Notes: generated from the sequence alone by a model not told the origin. DNA of 41,500 bases from Chitinophaga pinensis (GCA_945865315.1 CAMBDK010000014.1:1-41500), one strand, 5' to 3'. Positions 8,348-18,067 are shown, numbered from the stretch's first letter. Translations and numbers: made by a program.

Positions 8348-11068
8348 TCAGAAATTTAGTGTTCCTTGCGATTCTTCATCATCACCATCTGTTTTTTTCT
8401 TTTTCTTTTTTTCTTCCGATGGCAATATTAAATCTTCATTTATCAAATGGTCAATTGAAACTATTGTTTTTTCTCTTGATTTTTCAGGTATTGCTGATTT
8501 TTTTAATGCTTCTAACGGCGACATGCCACTCTCTTCAAATTCATCTAATACATCTTCATCAATTGGAACTTCAACAGGGGCTAATAAATTTATTTCTTTT
8601 ACTTTTGAATATGCAAGTTTATTACCTTTCGCTTTATACCCTTTTACACCAATAAAATCAACTAAATTTATTTTTTCAATAGGTAGTTCTTTATCTTTCA
8701 CCTTATTGAATTTTATTTCAAGTACCGGTAAAGCTTCGGAAGTAGCAATTTCTAAACGAGAACCATCGCTTTCACTTATAAATAAAATCTTTTTATCCAT
8801 GGGTTCAACCAGGAATCTTTTTACAAAATATGTTTTACTTTCACCCTCAAGATATATAGCTGTAATGGGTTTATTAGGAATAAATTTTTCAATCAGCATC
8901 ATATCGTCATCAAAGTGGGTAGCCAAGTCAAAACTAGTAAGCTTGTAATTTCCACTTTGCATTATTGTTAGTATTTTATCGTCAGGGGCAAAACTTCCCA
9001 AAAATGCGCCACGCTTGTCGGTATTTAATCTATTTACAGTATCATCGAACCAAATATCAAGTGCGCCAAGTGTGGACAATCCTTTTTGTTTTAATACTAC
9101 TTTTTTGATTATGTATTTTGTAACTACATTCCCCATGGAATTTCGACCTTTCACTGCTAAATCTGCAAAATTAATGTCCCACTGCACTTTACGTAAACCA
9201 GGCATGGGTTTTAACTGTATTTCTACAATTTCCGACTCGCCATTGGGATTACTCGTAAAATATAATACTTCCGAACCCTTTGGCGTTTTAGTTAAATCAT
9301 ACTGTTTGTCACGAGTTACACCTGTTACCGGGAAACGCTTCATAAAAACACCACCATTTTTACCATCTTTATAAATCATGTTATAAATGGTGCGTTCGTC
9401 ATTTTTTTTATAAACAGCAATGTGTATCAAGTCTTTGCCAACAAAGGCTTTATTTTGCACTTTAGTAACCATCATGGTTCCATCTTTTCTGAAAACAATT
9501 ATATCATCAATATCAGAACAATCAGAAATAAGTTCATCTTTTTTCAATCCAAAACCAGCAAAACCTTCCTCCCGGTTTACATATAATTTTTCATTGGCAA
9601 GAACTACACTTGTGGCAATAATATTTTCAAATGATTTAATTTCTGTTTTACGTTCTCTTCCGATACCGTATTTTTTCTTTAAATTTTTAAAATATTCAAT
9701 GGCATACTCAATTAAATTCGCTAAATAATTTTCTATATCAAGGATACGGGCATTCAATACATTCATTTTTTCATCCGCTTTAGCAGAATCAAAACGAGTA
9801 ATTCGTATCATGGGAATTTGAGTTAATTTTTCAAAATCTTCGTTAGTTATTTCGCGAATAAATTGTTTTTTGTATTTAGAAAATGATTTGTCTAAATAAT
9901 TAAATAAAGTTGTTTTGTCGGAATAGTTTTTGAAGTCAATATACATTTCATCTTTTATGAATATTTTCTCAAGTGAAGCAAACATAAATGCTTCCTTTAA
10001 TTCAGCTTTTTCAATTTCCAACTCTTTTCGCAATAATTCAAGCGTATTTTGCGTTGAAATTTTAAGCATTGTATTTACACCCACGAAACGAGGTTTGTCG
10101 GCTTCAATAATACAAGCATTGGGAGAAATAGAAAGCTCACAATCTGTAAAAGCATATAAGGCATCAATCGTTTTGTCTGGTGAAATTCCAGGGACTAAAT
10201 GAATAACAATTTCTACATTTTCGGCTGTGTTATCTTCTACTTTTCTGATTTTAATTTTACCTTTATCGTTAGCCGATACAATGGTGTCAATTAAAGAACC
10301 TGTAGTAGTTCCAAAGGGGATTTCGTTGATTATTAATGTTTTTTTATCCAGTTGTGAAATTCTTGCGCGAACGCGTATTTTACCACCACGCAAACCATCA
10401 TTGTAATTTGAAAAATCTGCCATTCCTGCAGTAGCGAAATCAGGCATTATATCCGTTTTTTTGCCACGTAAAACAGCTATAGAAGCATCGCATAATTCAT
10501 TAAAATTATGTGGCAACATTTTGCAAGCTAATCCCACAGCTATTCCTTCAACCCCCTGTGCTAATAGCAATGGGAACTTTACAGGTAAAGTCTCAGGTTC
10601 TTTGTTGCGCCCATCATAGCTGCTCAGCCATTTCGTAGTTTTTGGATTAAAAACCACTTCTTGAGCAAATTTTGAAAGCCGCGCCTCAATATATCGAGGA
10701 GCGGCAGCCCTATCTCCCGTTAAAATATTCCCCCAGTTACCTTGCGTATCAATTAATAGATCCTTCTGACCCAATGCAACTAATGCGTCGCCAATGGACA
10801 TATCACCATGAGGATGATATTTCATGGTATGGCCAATAATATTTGCAACTTTATTATAACGGCCATCATCTAAATCATTCATTGAATGCAATATTCTACG
10901 TTGTACTGGTTTTAAGCCATCCTCTACATAAGGTACGGCACGTTCCAATATTACATAAGATGCGTAATCCAAAAACCAATTTTGATACATTCCAGAAACG
11001 TGAATTACATTGTGCAACTCCTCGCCTCCTTCGTTCATATCTATGTTCGTATTATCTTTATTAATCAT
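8348..11068 (-). CDS. parC: DNA topoisomerase IV subunit A
   Basis: 906 residues, normal for Bacteroidota ParC. It is the breakage-reunion subunit of topoisomerase IV, which with ParE unlinks replicated chromosomes. The N-terminal domain begins at SGMYQNWFLDYASYVI (about 25-40). The catalytic tyrosine is Y126 in AAAPRYIEARL. The quinolone-determining helix reads YHPHGDMSIGD (84-94), so the residue equivalent to E. coli GyrA Ser83 is Met90. The C-terminal half is the DNA-wrapping region. The end is Lys/Asp/Glu-rich (EEKKKKKKTDGDDEE) and closes with QGTLNF. It lies 111 bp downstream of parE in the same direction, so co-transcription is likely. GyrA is the main alternative, but the SGMYQNWFLDYASYV start and the neighbouring parE favour ParC. 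The start could be M11 instead of M1. Confidence 0.95.
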   Translation of the reverse strand: MINKDNTNIDMNEGGEELHNVIHVSGMYQNWFLDYASYVILERAVPYVEDGLKPVQRRILHSMNDLDDGRYNKVANIIGHTMKYHPHGDMSIGDALVALGQKDLLIDTQGNWGNILTGDRAAAPRYIEARLSKFAQEVVFNPKTTKWLSSYDGRNKEPETLPVKFPLLLAQGVEGIAVGLACKMLPHNFNELCDASIAVLRGKKTDIMPDFATAGMADFSNYNDGLRGGKIRVRARISQLDKKTLIINEIPFGTTTGSLIDTIVSANDKGKIKIRKVEDNTAENVEIVIHLVPGISPDKTIDALYAFTDCELSISPNACIIEADKPRFVGVNTMLKISTQNTLELLRKELEIEKAELKEAFMFASLEKIFIKDEMYIDFKNYSDKTTLFNYLDKSFSKYKKQFIREITNEDFEKLTQIPMIRITRFDSAKADEKMNVLNARILDIENYLANLIEYAIEYFKNLKKKYGIGRERKTEIKSFENIIATSVVLANEKLYVNREEGFAGFGLKKDELISDCSDIDDIIVFRKDGTMMVTKVQNKAFVGKDLIHIAVYKKNDERTIYNMIYKDGKNGGVFMKRFPVTGVTRDKQYDLTKTPKGSEVLYFTSNPNGESEIVEIQLKPMPGLRKVQWDINFADLAVKGRNSMGNVVTKYIIKKVVLKQKGLSTLGALDIWFDDTVNRLNTDKRGAFLGSFAPDDKILTIMQSGNYKLTSFDLATHFDDDMMLIEKFIPNKPITAIYLEGESKTYFVKRFLVEPMDKKILFISESDGSRLEIATSEALPVLEIKFNKVKDKELPIEKINLVDFIGVKGYKAKGNKLAYSKVKEINLLAPVEVPIDEDVLDEFEESGMSPLEALKKSAIPEKSREKTIVSIDHLINEDLILPSEEKKKKKKTDGDDEESQGTLNF

Positions 11069-11179
11069 ATTTTTTATTCTATATCTAAGGACAATTTTTT
11101 TTTAATGGGATTGCATCAAAAATTTATATTGTTTGTTATTTTAATTATAAAGCACAAAAAAAATAGATCCCAGAATGAT

Positions 11180-13033
11180 TTATTCGGTGCTTACCAAATC
11201 TTTTTCTACTACCAAATTTTCGATGATAAAATCCTGTCGCTCAGGAGTATTTTTCCCCATATAATAACTAAGCATATCCAAAATAGTTCTGTCTTTTCCA
11301 ATAATAACAGGGTCTTTGCGAATATCTTTGCCAATAAACAATTTAAATTCATCAGGAGAAATTTCGCCCAGTCCTTTAAACCTGGTAATTTCAGGCTTTG
11401 CCCCTAATTTTGCAATTGCTTCTTTGCGCTCTAATTCACTGTAACAATATATTGTTTCCTTTTTGTTGCGGACTCTAAAAAGAGGCGTTTGCAAAATATA
11501 CACATGGCCATTTTTTACTAAATCAGGAAAGAACTGGAGAAAAAATGTCATCAATAATAATCGAATGTGCATGCCATCCACATCTGCATCTGTAGCAACT
11601 ACTATATTGTTATAACGTAAATTTTCTATGCCATCTTCAATATTTAGTGCTGCCTGCAATAGGTTAAACTCTTCGTTTTCATAAACAATTTTTTTTGTTA
11701 GCCCGAATGCATTTAATGGCTTTCCTTTTAGGCTAAATACTGCTTGCGTATTAACATCGCGCGTTTTGGTGATAGAACCACTTGCCGAATCACCCTCGCA
11801 AATAAATAAAGTAGTATCTAATTTACGTTCGTCATTAGAGCTTAAATGTATTCTACAATCACGCAATTTTTTATTGTGCAAATTTGATTTTTTTGCTCTG
11901 TCTCGAGCGAGTTTTTGAATCCCTTGTAAATCCTTTCGCTCGCGTTCATTCTGAATAATTTTATAAAGAATAGTTTGTGCTACTTCTGGATTTTTATGTA
12001 AAAAATTATTTAATTCTGTTTTCAGAAAATCACCCACAAATGCCTTTACTGATATTCCTTTAGGACTAATTTCCTGCGAGCCTAATTTAGTTTTTGTTTG
12101 AGATTCAAATATAGGTTCCTGAACTTTAATACTTAAAGCGGCAATAATAGATGTGCGCACATCTACAGCTTCAAAATCTTTTTTAAAAAATTCACGAATA
12201 GTTTTAACAACTGCTTCGCGGAATGCCCCTTGGTGGGTACCTCCTTGCGATGTATGCTGTCCGTTTACGAAAGAATAATACTCTTCACCATATTGCTGAT
12301 TACTGTGAGTTAAAGCTACTTCAATATCGTAGCCATTTAAATGAACAATAGGGTATAATACCGATCCGGAAATGTTTTGTTGCAACAAATCCAATAATCC
12401 ATTTTCTGAATGAAATTTTTGTCCGTTATAATTTATTGTTAAACCTCTATTTAAGTATGCATAGTTCCACAGCATTTTTTCTACATACTCATTGATAAAA
12501 TGGTAATTTCCAAATATGTTTTCATCAGGGATAAATGTTACAAGTGTTCCTTTGCGCACATCTGATGGGCATATTTTTTCTTCACTTTTGATATTCCCTT
12601 GCGAAAAGGTAGCTTCTTTTGTTTGTTCATCGCGGTAAGATTGGATTTTAAAATAGCTCGACAATGCATTTACAGCTTTTGTACCAACACCATTTAATCC
12701 AACAGATTTTTTAAATGCTTCTGAGTCGTATTTAGCTCCGGTATTTATTTTCGAAACTACATCCACTAATTTACCCAAAGGGATACCTCGCCCGTAATCC
12801 CTTACCCGCACTGTTTTGTCTTTAATAGTAATATCAATACTTCTTCCATTGCCCATTACAAATTCATCAATGCAATTATCGATAGTTTCTTTTAATAGTA
12901 TGTAAATACCGTCGTCGGGTGAGGATCCATCCCCTAATTTCCCTATATACATGCCTGGTCGCAATCGGATGTGCTCATTCCATTGCAGGGTGCGAATACT
13001 GTCTTCGTTATATTTTATTTCTTTTTCTGCCAT
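11180..13033 (-). CDS. parE: DNA topoisomerase IV subunit B
   Basis: 617 residues; ATPase subunit partnering ParC. The GHKL ATPase has E49 and N53 in [11 protein letters not shown], the ATP-lid segment DYGRGIP (79-85) and [14 protein letters not shown] (112-125). The transducer QTKTKLG lies at 312-318, with K316 matching the ATP-contacting lysine of the family. The TOPRIM domain has EGDSASGS (413-420) and DADVDG (482-487) for Mg2+ binding. The C-terminal part has [15 protein letters not shown]. It is the first gene of a likely parE-parC pair. A paralogue, gyrB, is at 26820-28814. ParE is chosen here by the adjacent parC and by [16 protein letters not shown], in contrast to the [13 protein letters not shown] of the gyrB product. 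Confidence 0.95.
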   Translation of the reverse strand: MAEKEIKYNEDSIRTLQWNEHIRLRPGMYIGKLGDGSSPDDGIYILLKETIDNCIDEFVMGNGRSIDITIKDKTVRVRDYGRGIPLGKLVDVVSKINTGAKYDSEAFKKSVGLNGVGTKAVNALSSYFKIQSYRDEQTKEATFSQGNIKSEEKICPSDVRKGTLVTFIPDENIFGNYHFINEYVEKMLWNYAYLNRGLTINYNGQKFHSENGLLDLLQQNISGSVLYPIVHLNGYDIEVALTHSNQQYGEEYYSFVNGQHTSQGGTHQGAFREAVVKTIREFFKKDFEAVDVRTSIIAALSIKVQEPIFESQTKTKLGSQEISPKGISVKAFVGDFLKTELNNFLHKNPEVAQTILYKIIQNERERKDLQGIQKLARDRAKKSNLHNKKLRDCRIHLSSNDERKLDTTLFICEGDSASGSITKTRDVNTQAVFSLKGKPLNAFGLTKKIVYENEEFNLLQAALNIEDGIENLRYNNIVVATDADVDGMHIRLLLMTFFLQFFPDLVKNGHVYILQTPLFRVRNKKETIYCYSELERKEAIAKLGAKPEITRFKGLGEISPDEFKLFIGKDIRKDPVIIGKDRTILDMLSYYMGKNTPERQDFIIENLVVEKDLVSTE

Positions 13034-13100
13034 TTATTGTGGATTGTAATATTTTTAATTTCTAATTACTAACAATACCTAATGATCAATCGTTTTTTCA

Positions 13101-13108
13101 CAAAGATA
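13101..13108 (-). promoter_or_regulatory. -7 promoter box upstream of parE
   Basis: Minus-strand TATCTTTG, an exact TAnnTTTG match, 67 bp before the parE ATG. No good -33 TTG at the standard distance was found. Confidence 0.5.
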
Positions 13109-13295
13109 TATTTTAAAATAGACTTATAACTGATGTTTAGAAAAATTAACAATTGTTAATAAGGACGGATGTAATACAATAAAATTGTTTCTTGTTTTTG
13201 GGGAAATTTTATATTATTAAAGTTTTTTTACTATCAAATGTCTCAAACTGGCTATTCTTAAATTTGATTTTTTTGTTAATAAATAGATTATAAGC

Positions 13296-13450
13296 TAATT
13301 AGTGTCTGTCCATATACTAGAGAGTCTGAACTATAACGTTCGAGTTCGAGGCTTTCGTAGTTTTGGAAATCAGGAGTTTACATTGGTAAATGACTGGTTT
13401 TTAAAACAAGAATAACGAAGAAATCGGACATTATAGACAGACTCTAATTA
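13296..13450. mobile_element. MITE-like element or insertion-sequence remnant with 19-bp terminal inverted repeats
   Basis: The left end reads TAATTAGTGTCTGTCCATA (13296-13314). The reverse complement of the right end (13432-13450) is TAATTAGAGTCTGTCTATA, identical at 17 of 19 positions. The 155-bp element is too short for a transposase and its interior holds no open frame of note. A direct CTAATT flanks the GTCTGTC core on both sides (13295-13300 and 13444-13449), which could be a target duplication, although TAATTA is itself palindromic. The family is not identified. A non-autonomous derivative of a DDE-type insertion sequence is an inference. Confidence 0.5.
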
Positions 13451-13458
13451 TAGAGAGA

Positions 13459-13467
13459 GGGGGGGGG
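13459..13467. repeat. 9-G homopolymer
   Basis: A run of nine G in otherwise AT-rich DNA, just outside the right inverted repeat of the MITE-like element and preceded by GAGAGA. It is not inside any supported gene. Confidence 0.8.
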
Positions 13468-13500
13468 CGAATTTAATTTGTTGGAAGGTATCGCCGTATA

Positions 13501-13561
13501 AAAAGAACGGTTATAAAAAATAATAAATTACAAATTTATAATTTTTTATAACTGTTCTTTT
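13501..13561 (-). terminator. Hairpin terminator of the ferritin gene
   Basis: Arms of 29 nt (13501-13529 and 13533-13561) pair with two imperfections, one of which can form G-U, around a 3-nt loop. Read on the minus strand the second arm ends in GTTCTTTTT. It begins 50 bp after the ferritin stop, as expected for intrinsic termination, and would also work poorly in the other direction. Confidence 0.75.
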
Positions 13562-13610
13562 AAAAATCCAAAATCGAAATAAACGTTATTGATTTTTATT
13601 TATAAATTAT

Positions 13611-14126
13611 TTAATTTTTGCTTCGTGTTTGAGCAGGAACCGAAATAGAAGGTAGATCTCTGTCAAACAAATACATTCCACCTCTATCGTCACCAATTAG
13701 TTTTAATTTGTCAAGAACTTTACGCGCCAATGCTTCTTCTTCAATTTGTTCTGCAACATACCATTGTAAAAAGTTATGGGTAGTATAATCTTTTTCTTTA
13801 AGACATATTTCAACCAATCGATTAATTTCATTTGAAACTAATACTTCGTGCTTCAATACTTCTTCAAAAATAAATTGTATAGATTTGAATTTTTTAGGTG
13901 GTTCTTTTAGAGCAGGTATGACAGCTTGTCCACCGCGTTCATTTACATATTTAACCAATTTAAGCATGTGCATGCGCTCTTCATCCGATTGGGCATACAA
14001 AAATTCAGCAACGCCAGTTAATCCTTGCGTTTCTACCCAAGATGCCATTGCTAAATAATATTGTGATGACGCTGCTTCAAACTCTATTTGTTTGTTTAGT
14101 GCTGTTTCTACTTTATTTGTAACCAT
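13611..14126 (-). CDS. ftnA: Ferritin, non-heme iron storage protein
   Basis: 171 residues, a four-helix ferritin that oxidises Fe(II) and stores Fe(III) in a cytoplasmic 24-mer. The ferroxidase ligands fall at the same numbers as in E. coli FtnA: E17, E50 and H53 (SDEERMHM), E94 (LKHEV), Q127 and E130 (AEQIEEE), with Y24 next to the site. The Met ligand of heme-binding bacterioferritin was not identified, and the FtnA-like spacing favours ferritin. The gene stands alone, with its own well-matched promoter just upstream and a strong hairpin downstream, so it is probably monocistronic. No Fur-type operator was recognised. Confidence 0.95.
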   Translation of the reverse strand: MVTNKVETALNKQIEFEAASSQYYLAMASWVETQGLTGVAEFLYAQSDEERMHMLKLVKYVNERGGQAVIPALKEPPKKFKSIQFIFEEVLKHEVLVSNEINRLVEICLKEKDYTTHNFLQWYVAEQIEEEALARKVLDKLKLIGDDRGGMYLFDRDLPSISVPAQTRSKN

Positions 14127-14154
14127 ATGATATATTTTTAAAAGATTAGAAATA

Positions 14155-14187
14155 CAAAGTTAATTGAATTCAAATTGATTGTCAAAA
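14155..14187 (-). promoter_or_regulatory. Bacteroidota-type promoter of ferritin
   Basis: On the minus strand: -33 element TTTTG (14183-14187), a 20-nt spacer, then TAACTTTG (14155-14162), matching TAnnTTTG exactly. It lies 28 bp before the ATG. This is the best two-box promoter I found in the window. Confidence 0.7.
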
Positions 14188-14282
14188 TTTTTTTTCTTTT
14201 TAGCATGTTAAATATTCTCATTATTAAATTGGAGCAATTTTAAAATTAAAACCTGCAAAATTATTTCAAAATTTCGATGGTA

Positions 14283-15632
14283 TTAAATTAAAATTCTTTT
14301 ACTAACATAATTAAATCTCCAAAATAATAAAATAGCAGCCATAGTTAAGCCTAATAATAAGCCATACCAAACACCTAAAGTCCCATAATTACATTTGAAT
14401 GCAAATATATAACTCATCGGTAAGCCTATTCCCCAATAGGCAATTAGAGTAATTATAGTTGGTATTTTAACATCTTTAATTCCTCGTAAGGCACCCAATC
14501 CAACAACTTGAATGCCATCACTTATTTGGAAAAATGCTGCAATTACCAATAAGGAGGAGGTGATATTGATTACATTTACTTCTTTGTTAAAAAATGTTGG
14601 TAAAATATTTTTGAACAAAACAAAACTAACTGCCGCAATACTCATAAATACAAATACCATAATGAAAGTACTGAATCCAGCAATGCGAATACCTTCTCTG
14701 TTTTTTAATCCTAGTTGATTTCCCACACGAACTGATGCAGCAGCAGATAAACCACTAGCCATCATATATGTGACTGCAGCAATTGATAATGCTATTTGAT
14801 GGGCAGCTTGTGCTGCAGGACTTATCCAGCCCACCATAATTACGGCAAAGCTAAATGCACCAACTTCAAATACCCATTGCATACCCGATGGCACCCCTAA
14901 TGCTAAAATTTTTTTTGTTAAAGAAATCGAAATAGTTTTAAAATTTATATCTTTCCAATATACTTTAAATGCTTTGTTATAATAAACATATAAAAACATA
15001 GCAATTGCCATCACTATACGGGAAATAAAACTTGCCCAACAGGAGCCCATCATTCCATATTCTGGAAATCCCCAATGGCCAAAAATCATTAAATAATTTA
15101 GCAATATATTAAGTAAATTGGAGCCAATAGTAATTACCATTGCTATAGCAGTAAATGATAGCCCTTCGGTGAATTGCTTAAGTCCTGAAAAAATACAAAG
15201 AGGAATCATTCCAAGTATCATAACATTTAAAAATGGGATTGCTAAATCTACTACCACCTGATCTTGATTAAACAGATTTAAAACCGGTGATGCTAAAAAT
15301 AATAATAGAAATAAAATTATACCAAGGGCAGTATTTATGATAATGCTGTGTTTTAATAAGGCAGCATTTTCTAAATAATTTTTTGAACTGTCTGCTGCCG
15401 CAACCAAGGGTGTAATGCCATAAGATACACCTAATCCAAAAACTAATACTAATATATAAAGGCTATTTGCTAAGGCAACTGCTGCTTGAGGGATTGTGCC
15501 AATTTGTCCTACCATAGCTGTATCTACTACACTTACCATTATATGCCCCAATTGGCTTAGCATTAATGGATAGGCTAGGAGAAAAGTTTTCCGGTAATTA
15601 TAAATATATTTATTTGATAACAAAGATTTCAT
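14283..15632 (-). CDS. MATE-family multidrug/Na+ antiporter (NorM-like)
   Basis: 449 residues, the usual length for MATE exporters, with about twelve hydrophobic segments across the whole protein and no signal peptide. Family features include an N-terminal helix with LMLSQLGHIMVSVVDTAMVGQIG (split here by short quotation as SQLGHIMVSVVDT and AMVGQIG), and the second-half counterpart LGVPSGMQWVFEVGAF with AAHQIALSIAA. By family knowledge it expels cationic compounds in exchange for Na+ or H+ at the inner membrane; the substrate cannot be read from sequence. It lies 156 bp upstream (in map order) of ferritin and 122 bp from purD, without overlap, so operon membership is uncertain. Confidence 0.9.
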   Translation of the reverse strand: MKSLLSNKYIYNYRKTFLLAYPLMLSQLGHIMVSVVDTAMVGQIGTIPQAAVALANSLYILVLVFGLGVSYGITPLVAAADSSKNYLENAALLKHSIIINTALGIILFLLLFLASPVLNLFNQDQVVVDLAIPFLNVMILGMIPLCIFSGLKQFTEGLSFTAIAMVITIGSNLLNILLNYLMIFGHWGFPEYGMMGSCWASFISRIVMAIAMFLYVYYNKAFKVYWKDINFKTISISLTKKILALGVPSGMQWVFEVGAFSFAVIMVGWISPAAQAAHQIALSIAAVTYMMASGLSAAASVRVGNQLGLKNREGIRIAGFSTFIMVFVFMSIAAVSFVLFKNILPTFFNKEVNVINITSSLLVIAAFFQISDGIQVVGLGALRGIKDVKIPTIITLIAYWGIGLPMSYIFAFKCNYGTLGVWYGLLLGLTMAAILLFWRFNYVSKRILI

Positions 15633-15754
15633 CAGATTGGTTTAATATTTATTTACTATTAACGAATTCTAAAACAATCAGATTGATTAGGATTGTTAAC
15701 ACCGTTCTAAATTATAACAGAGTAATTTTAGATTAATAAAATACTAATAAAAAA

Positions 15755-17065
15755 TTACATGGGTTTCCCGGTAGATTCAATAAAATAAGCTTTAAGATCG
15801 GCGCCAATATCTTTGCGATAGAATTTATCTTTGTATTGAATGCGTTCAGCATTTAGGAATGCTTTTTTTAAAGCTTCATCCATTGTTTGACCAAATGAAG
15901 TTACTGCAATAACCCGACCTCCATCGGTGATAATGTTATTTTCAGAATTTAATTTTGTGCCTGCCTGAAAGGCAATGCCATCCTCAACTAAATCCAATCC
16001 TTTAATTATATTGCCTTTTTCATATTCCTCTGGGTAGCCACCTGCAACAAGCATAATGGCTGTGGCGAAACGATTATCCAATTCAAGTGTTTTTAAATTC
16101 AAATTTCCATTGGCAACACCTTCAAATAGCTCTAATAAATCAGATTTAATACGCGGAATAACAACCTCTGTTTCCGGGTCACCCATGCGCACGTTGTATT
16201 CAATTACGGCAGGTTCACCATTATTATTCATTAATCCAATAAAAATAAAACCTTTATAGTCAATACCATCTTGCTTTAAACCATTTAAAGTTGGAATTAT
16301 TATGCGATCTTCTACTTTTTTTATAAAAGCTTCATCTGCAAATGGAACGGGTGATATAGCGCCCATTCCTCCAGTATTCAAACCGATGTCGCCTTCGCCA
16401 ATTCGTTTATAATCTTTTGCAGAAGGTAATATTTTATATGAATTCCCGTCAGTTAAAATAAAAACAGAAAGTTCAATGCCTTTTAAAAATTCTTCGATGA
16501 CAACTTTCGAAGAGGCGTTGCCAAATTTTGCATTGGAGAGCATATCTGTAAGTTCTATTTTCGCAGCCTCCAATGTATTTGGAATAACCACACCTTTACC
16601 ACCAGCTAATCCATCAGCTTTTAAAACAAAGGGCGGATGAAGTGTTTCTAAAAACTTCAGTCCTTCATTTAATGATTCTTTATCAAAAGTTCGGTACCTG
16701 GCAGTAGGAATATGATGGCGAATCATAAATTGTTTTGAGAAATCTTTACTTCCTTCTAATTGAGCTCCATTTTTTTGTGGCCCTATTACGGGGATATTTT
16801 TTAACCCCGCATCTGCTAAAAAAAAATCGTGAATACCTTTTACCAATGGATCTTCTGGCCCCACAATAACCATATTTATATCATGTTCTAATACTGTTTT
16901 TTTTATGGCAGTAAAATCAGTGGTTGAAATAGCTACGTTAGTCCCAAAAATAGAAGTGCCCGCATTGCCTGGCGCAATAAATAATTTATTGATATTTTTA
17001 CTTTGTGATAACTTCCATGCAAAAGCGTTTTCACGGCCGCCAGATCCAAGAATTAATACATTCAT
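15755..17065 (-). CDS. purD: Phosphoribosylamine-glycine ligase (GAR synthetase)
   Basis: 436 residues, normal for PurD. It catalyses the second step of de novo purine synthesis, joining glycine to phosphoribosylamine with ATP. The N-terminal segment is MNVLILGSGGRENAFAWKL (1-19), followed by VGPEDPLVKG (68-77). The ATP-grasp domain includes KADGLAGGKGVV (149-160), GGMGAISPVP, and a metal-binding EYNVRMGDPE. The C-terminal domain closes the fold. purL, a later enzyme of the same pathway, is in the window at 19136 but divergently oriented. A weak promoter candidate is seen 20-50 bp upstream. No purine-box or riboswitch was recognised. Confidence 0.97.
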   Translation of the reverse strand: MNVLILGSGGRENAFAWKLSQSKNINKLFIAPGNAGTSIFGTNVAISTTDFTAIKKTVLEHDINMVIVGPEDPLVKGIHDFFLADAGLKNIPVIGPQKNGAQLEGSKDFSKQFMIRHHIPTARYRTFDKESLNEGLKFLETLHPPFVLKADGLAGGKGVVIPNTLEAAKIELTDMLSNAKFGNASSKVVIEEFLKGIELSVFILTDGNSYKILPSAKDYKRIGEGDIGLNTGGMGAISPVPFADEAFIKKVEDRIIIPTLNGLKQDGIDYKGFIFIGLMNNNGEPAVIEYNVRMGDPETEVVIPRIKSDLLELFEGVANGNLNLKTLELDNRFATAIMLVAGGYPEEYEKGNIIKGLDLVEDGIAFQAGTKLNSENNIITDGGRVIAVTSFGQTMDEALKKAFLNAERIQYKDKFYRKDIGADLKAYFIESTGKPM

Positions 17066-17085
17066 AATTAAAATATTTTTTTTTG

Positions 17086-17114
17086 CAAAGAAACGAAAAA
17101 AGAGCTTGATACAA
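17086..17114 (-). promoter_or_regulatory. Possible purD promoter
   Basis: Minus-strand TTG (17112-17114), an 18-nt gap, then TTTCTTTG (17086-17093), one mismatch from TAnnTTTG. Spacing is slightly short. Weak support. Confidence 0.3.
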
Positions 17115-17216
17115 TTTAATATTTAGATAAGAGGGCTGGCAATGCAATATAATAAAAACACTATTAACAGTTTTTTAAAAAATTACAATAGTAAATTCTA
17201 TCGGTGATTTTTTAAT

Positions 17217-17909
17217 TTAACTAATTAATAATTTTTTTTCAACTAAGCTTGTTAAACCTATGCCTGCAGTTTCTTTTATAATTGTTAAATTATTTATTCC
17301 CATCACATTAACATCACTAGGGTCGATTAAATATTTTGGAATATTCGCTGGAGCATAATTAATTAAGCCTGCTGCAGGGTGAACAAGCAAGGAGGAGCCT
17401 ACAACAATAAAAACAGAAGCTTTTTCAGCCATAAAATAAGCATTTTCCATTTCAGGAACCTGTTCGCCAAACCATACAATATGCGGTCGAAGTTGAGAAT
17501 TAAATTCGCACATGTCTCCTATATTTAATTCGTCTCCATTTATTTTATAAATAAATGATGAATCAATGGTACTCCTGCTTTTAGTTATTTCCCCATGTAA
17601 ATGCAGTACATTTTTTGATCCTGCACGTTCATGCAAATCATCTATGTTTTGAGTAATTATTTGTACATCGTATTTTTTTTCCAGAGCAACTATCGCATGA
17701 TGAGCCTTGTTAGGCTTGGCAGCTATTATTTGTTTCCTTCTTTTGTTATAAAAATCTAAAACTAGCGCCATATTTTTTTTCCAGGCCTGGGGAGTAGCTA
17801 CATCAGAAATATTATACTCTTCCCATAAACCATCGCTATCGCGAAAAGTTTTTATTCCGCTTTCAGCACTTATTCCAGCACCTGTAAACACAACTAATTT
17901 AGGTTTCAT
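17217..17909 (-). CDS. cobB: NAD+-dependent protein deacylase, sirtuin class (CobB-like)
   Basis: 230 residues, normal for bacterial CobB. It removes acyl groups from protein lysines using NAD+. The Rossmann motif is GAGISAESGI (10-19), then TFRDSDGLW (21-29), TQNIDDLHERAG (86-97) and catalytic H105 in HLHGE. The YNKR motif has Y54 and R57 at the positions that in E. coli CobB and SIRT5 bind negatively charged acyl groups, so desuccinylase or demalonylase activity is likely. The zinc module is reduced: after H105 only one cysteine is visible (GDMCEF), so the usual four-Cys zinc site is absent. It precedes no obvious partner. rluF is 158 bp away in the same direction. Confidence 0.93.
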   Translation of the reverse strand: MKPKLVVFTGAGISAESGIKTFRDSDGLWEEYNISDVATPQAWKKNMALVLDFYNKRRKQIIAAKPNKAHHAIVALEKKYDVQIITQNIDDLHERAGSKNVLHLHGEITKSRSTIDSSFIYKINGDELNIGDMCEFNSQLRPHIVWFGEQVPEMENAYFMAEKASVFIVVGSSLLVHPAAGLINYAPANIPKYLIDPSDVNVMGINNLTIIKETAGIGLTSLVEKKLLIS

Positions 17910-18067
17910 TGTATGATCATAATATTTATTAATAAATTATGTTTGTTTAAAATTAAGGACATTATCTTTTTCTTACTATTAAATTTTTATAATAATAAAA
18001 AAAAATCTAATTTTTATTTATTAATTAGTTTTGTCCAGTTTTTTATAAAAATAACATTAGGTATCAA

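Larger units (their letters stand above)
13034..13610. other. Gene-free stretch between ferritin and parE
   Basis: About 577 bp without a supported gene. It contains, from right to left on the minus strand, the ferritin terminator hairpin (13501-13561), a 9-G homopolymer (13459-13467), a 155-bp element with inverted-repeat ends (13296-13450), and the parE promoter region. Confidence 0.75.

Noticed and set aside
8332-11407. Plus-strand ORFs opposite parC and parE
   Set aside because: Shadows of well-supported topoisomerase genes, low complexity and without motifs.
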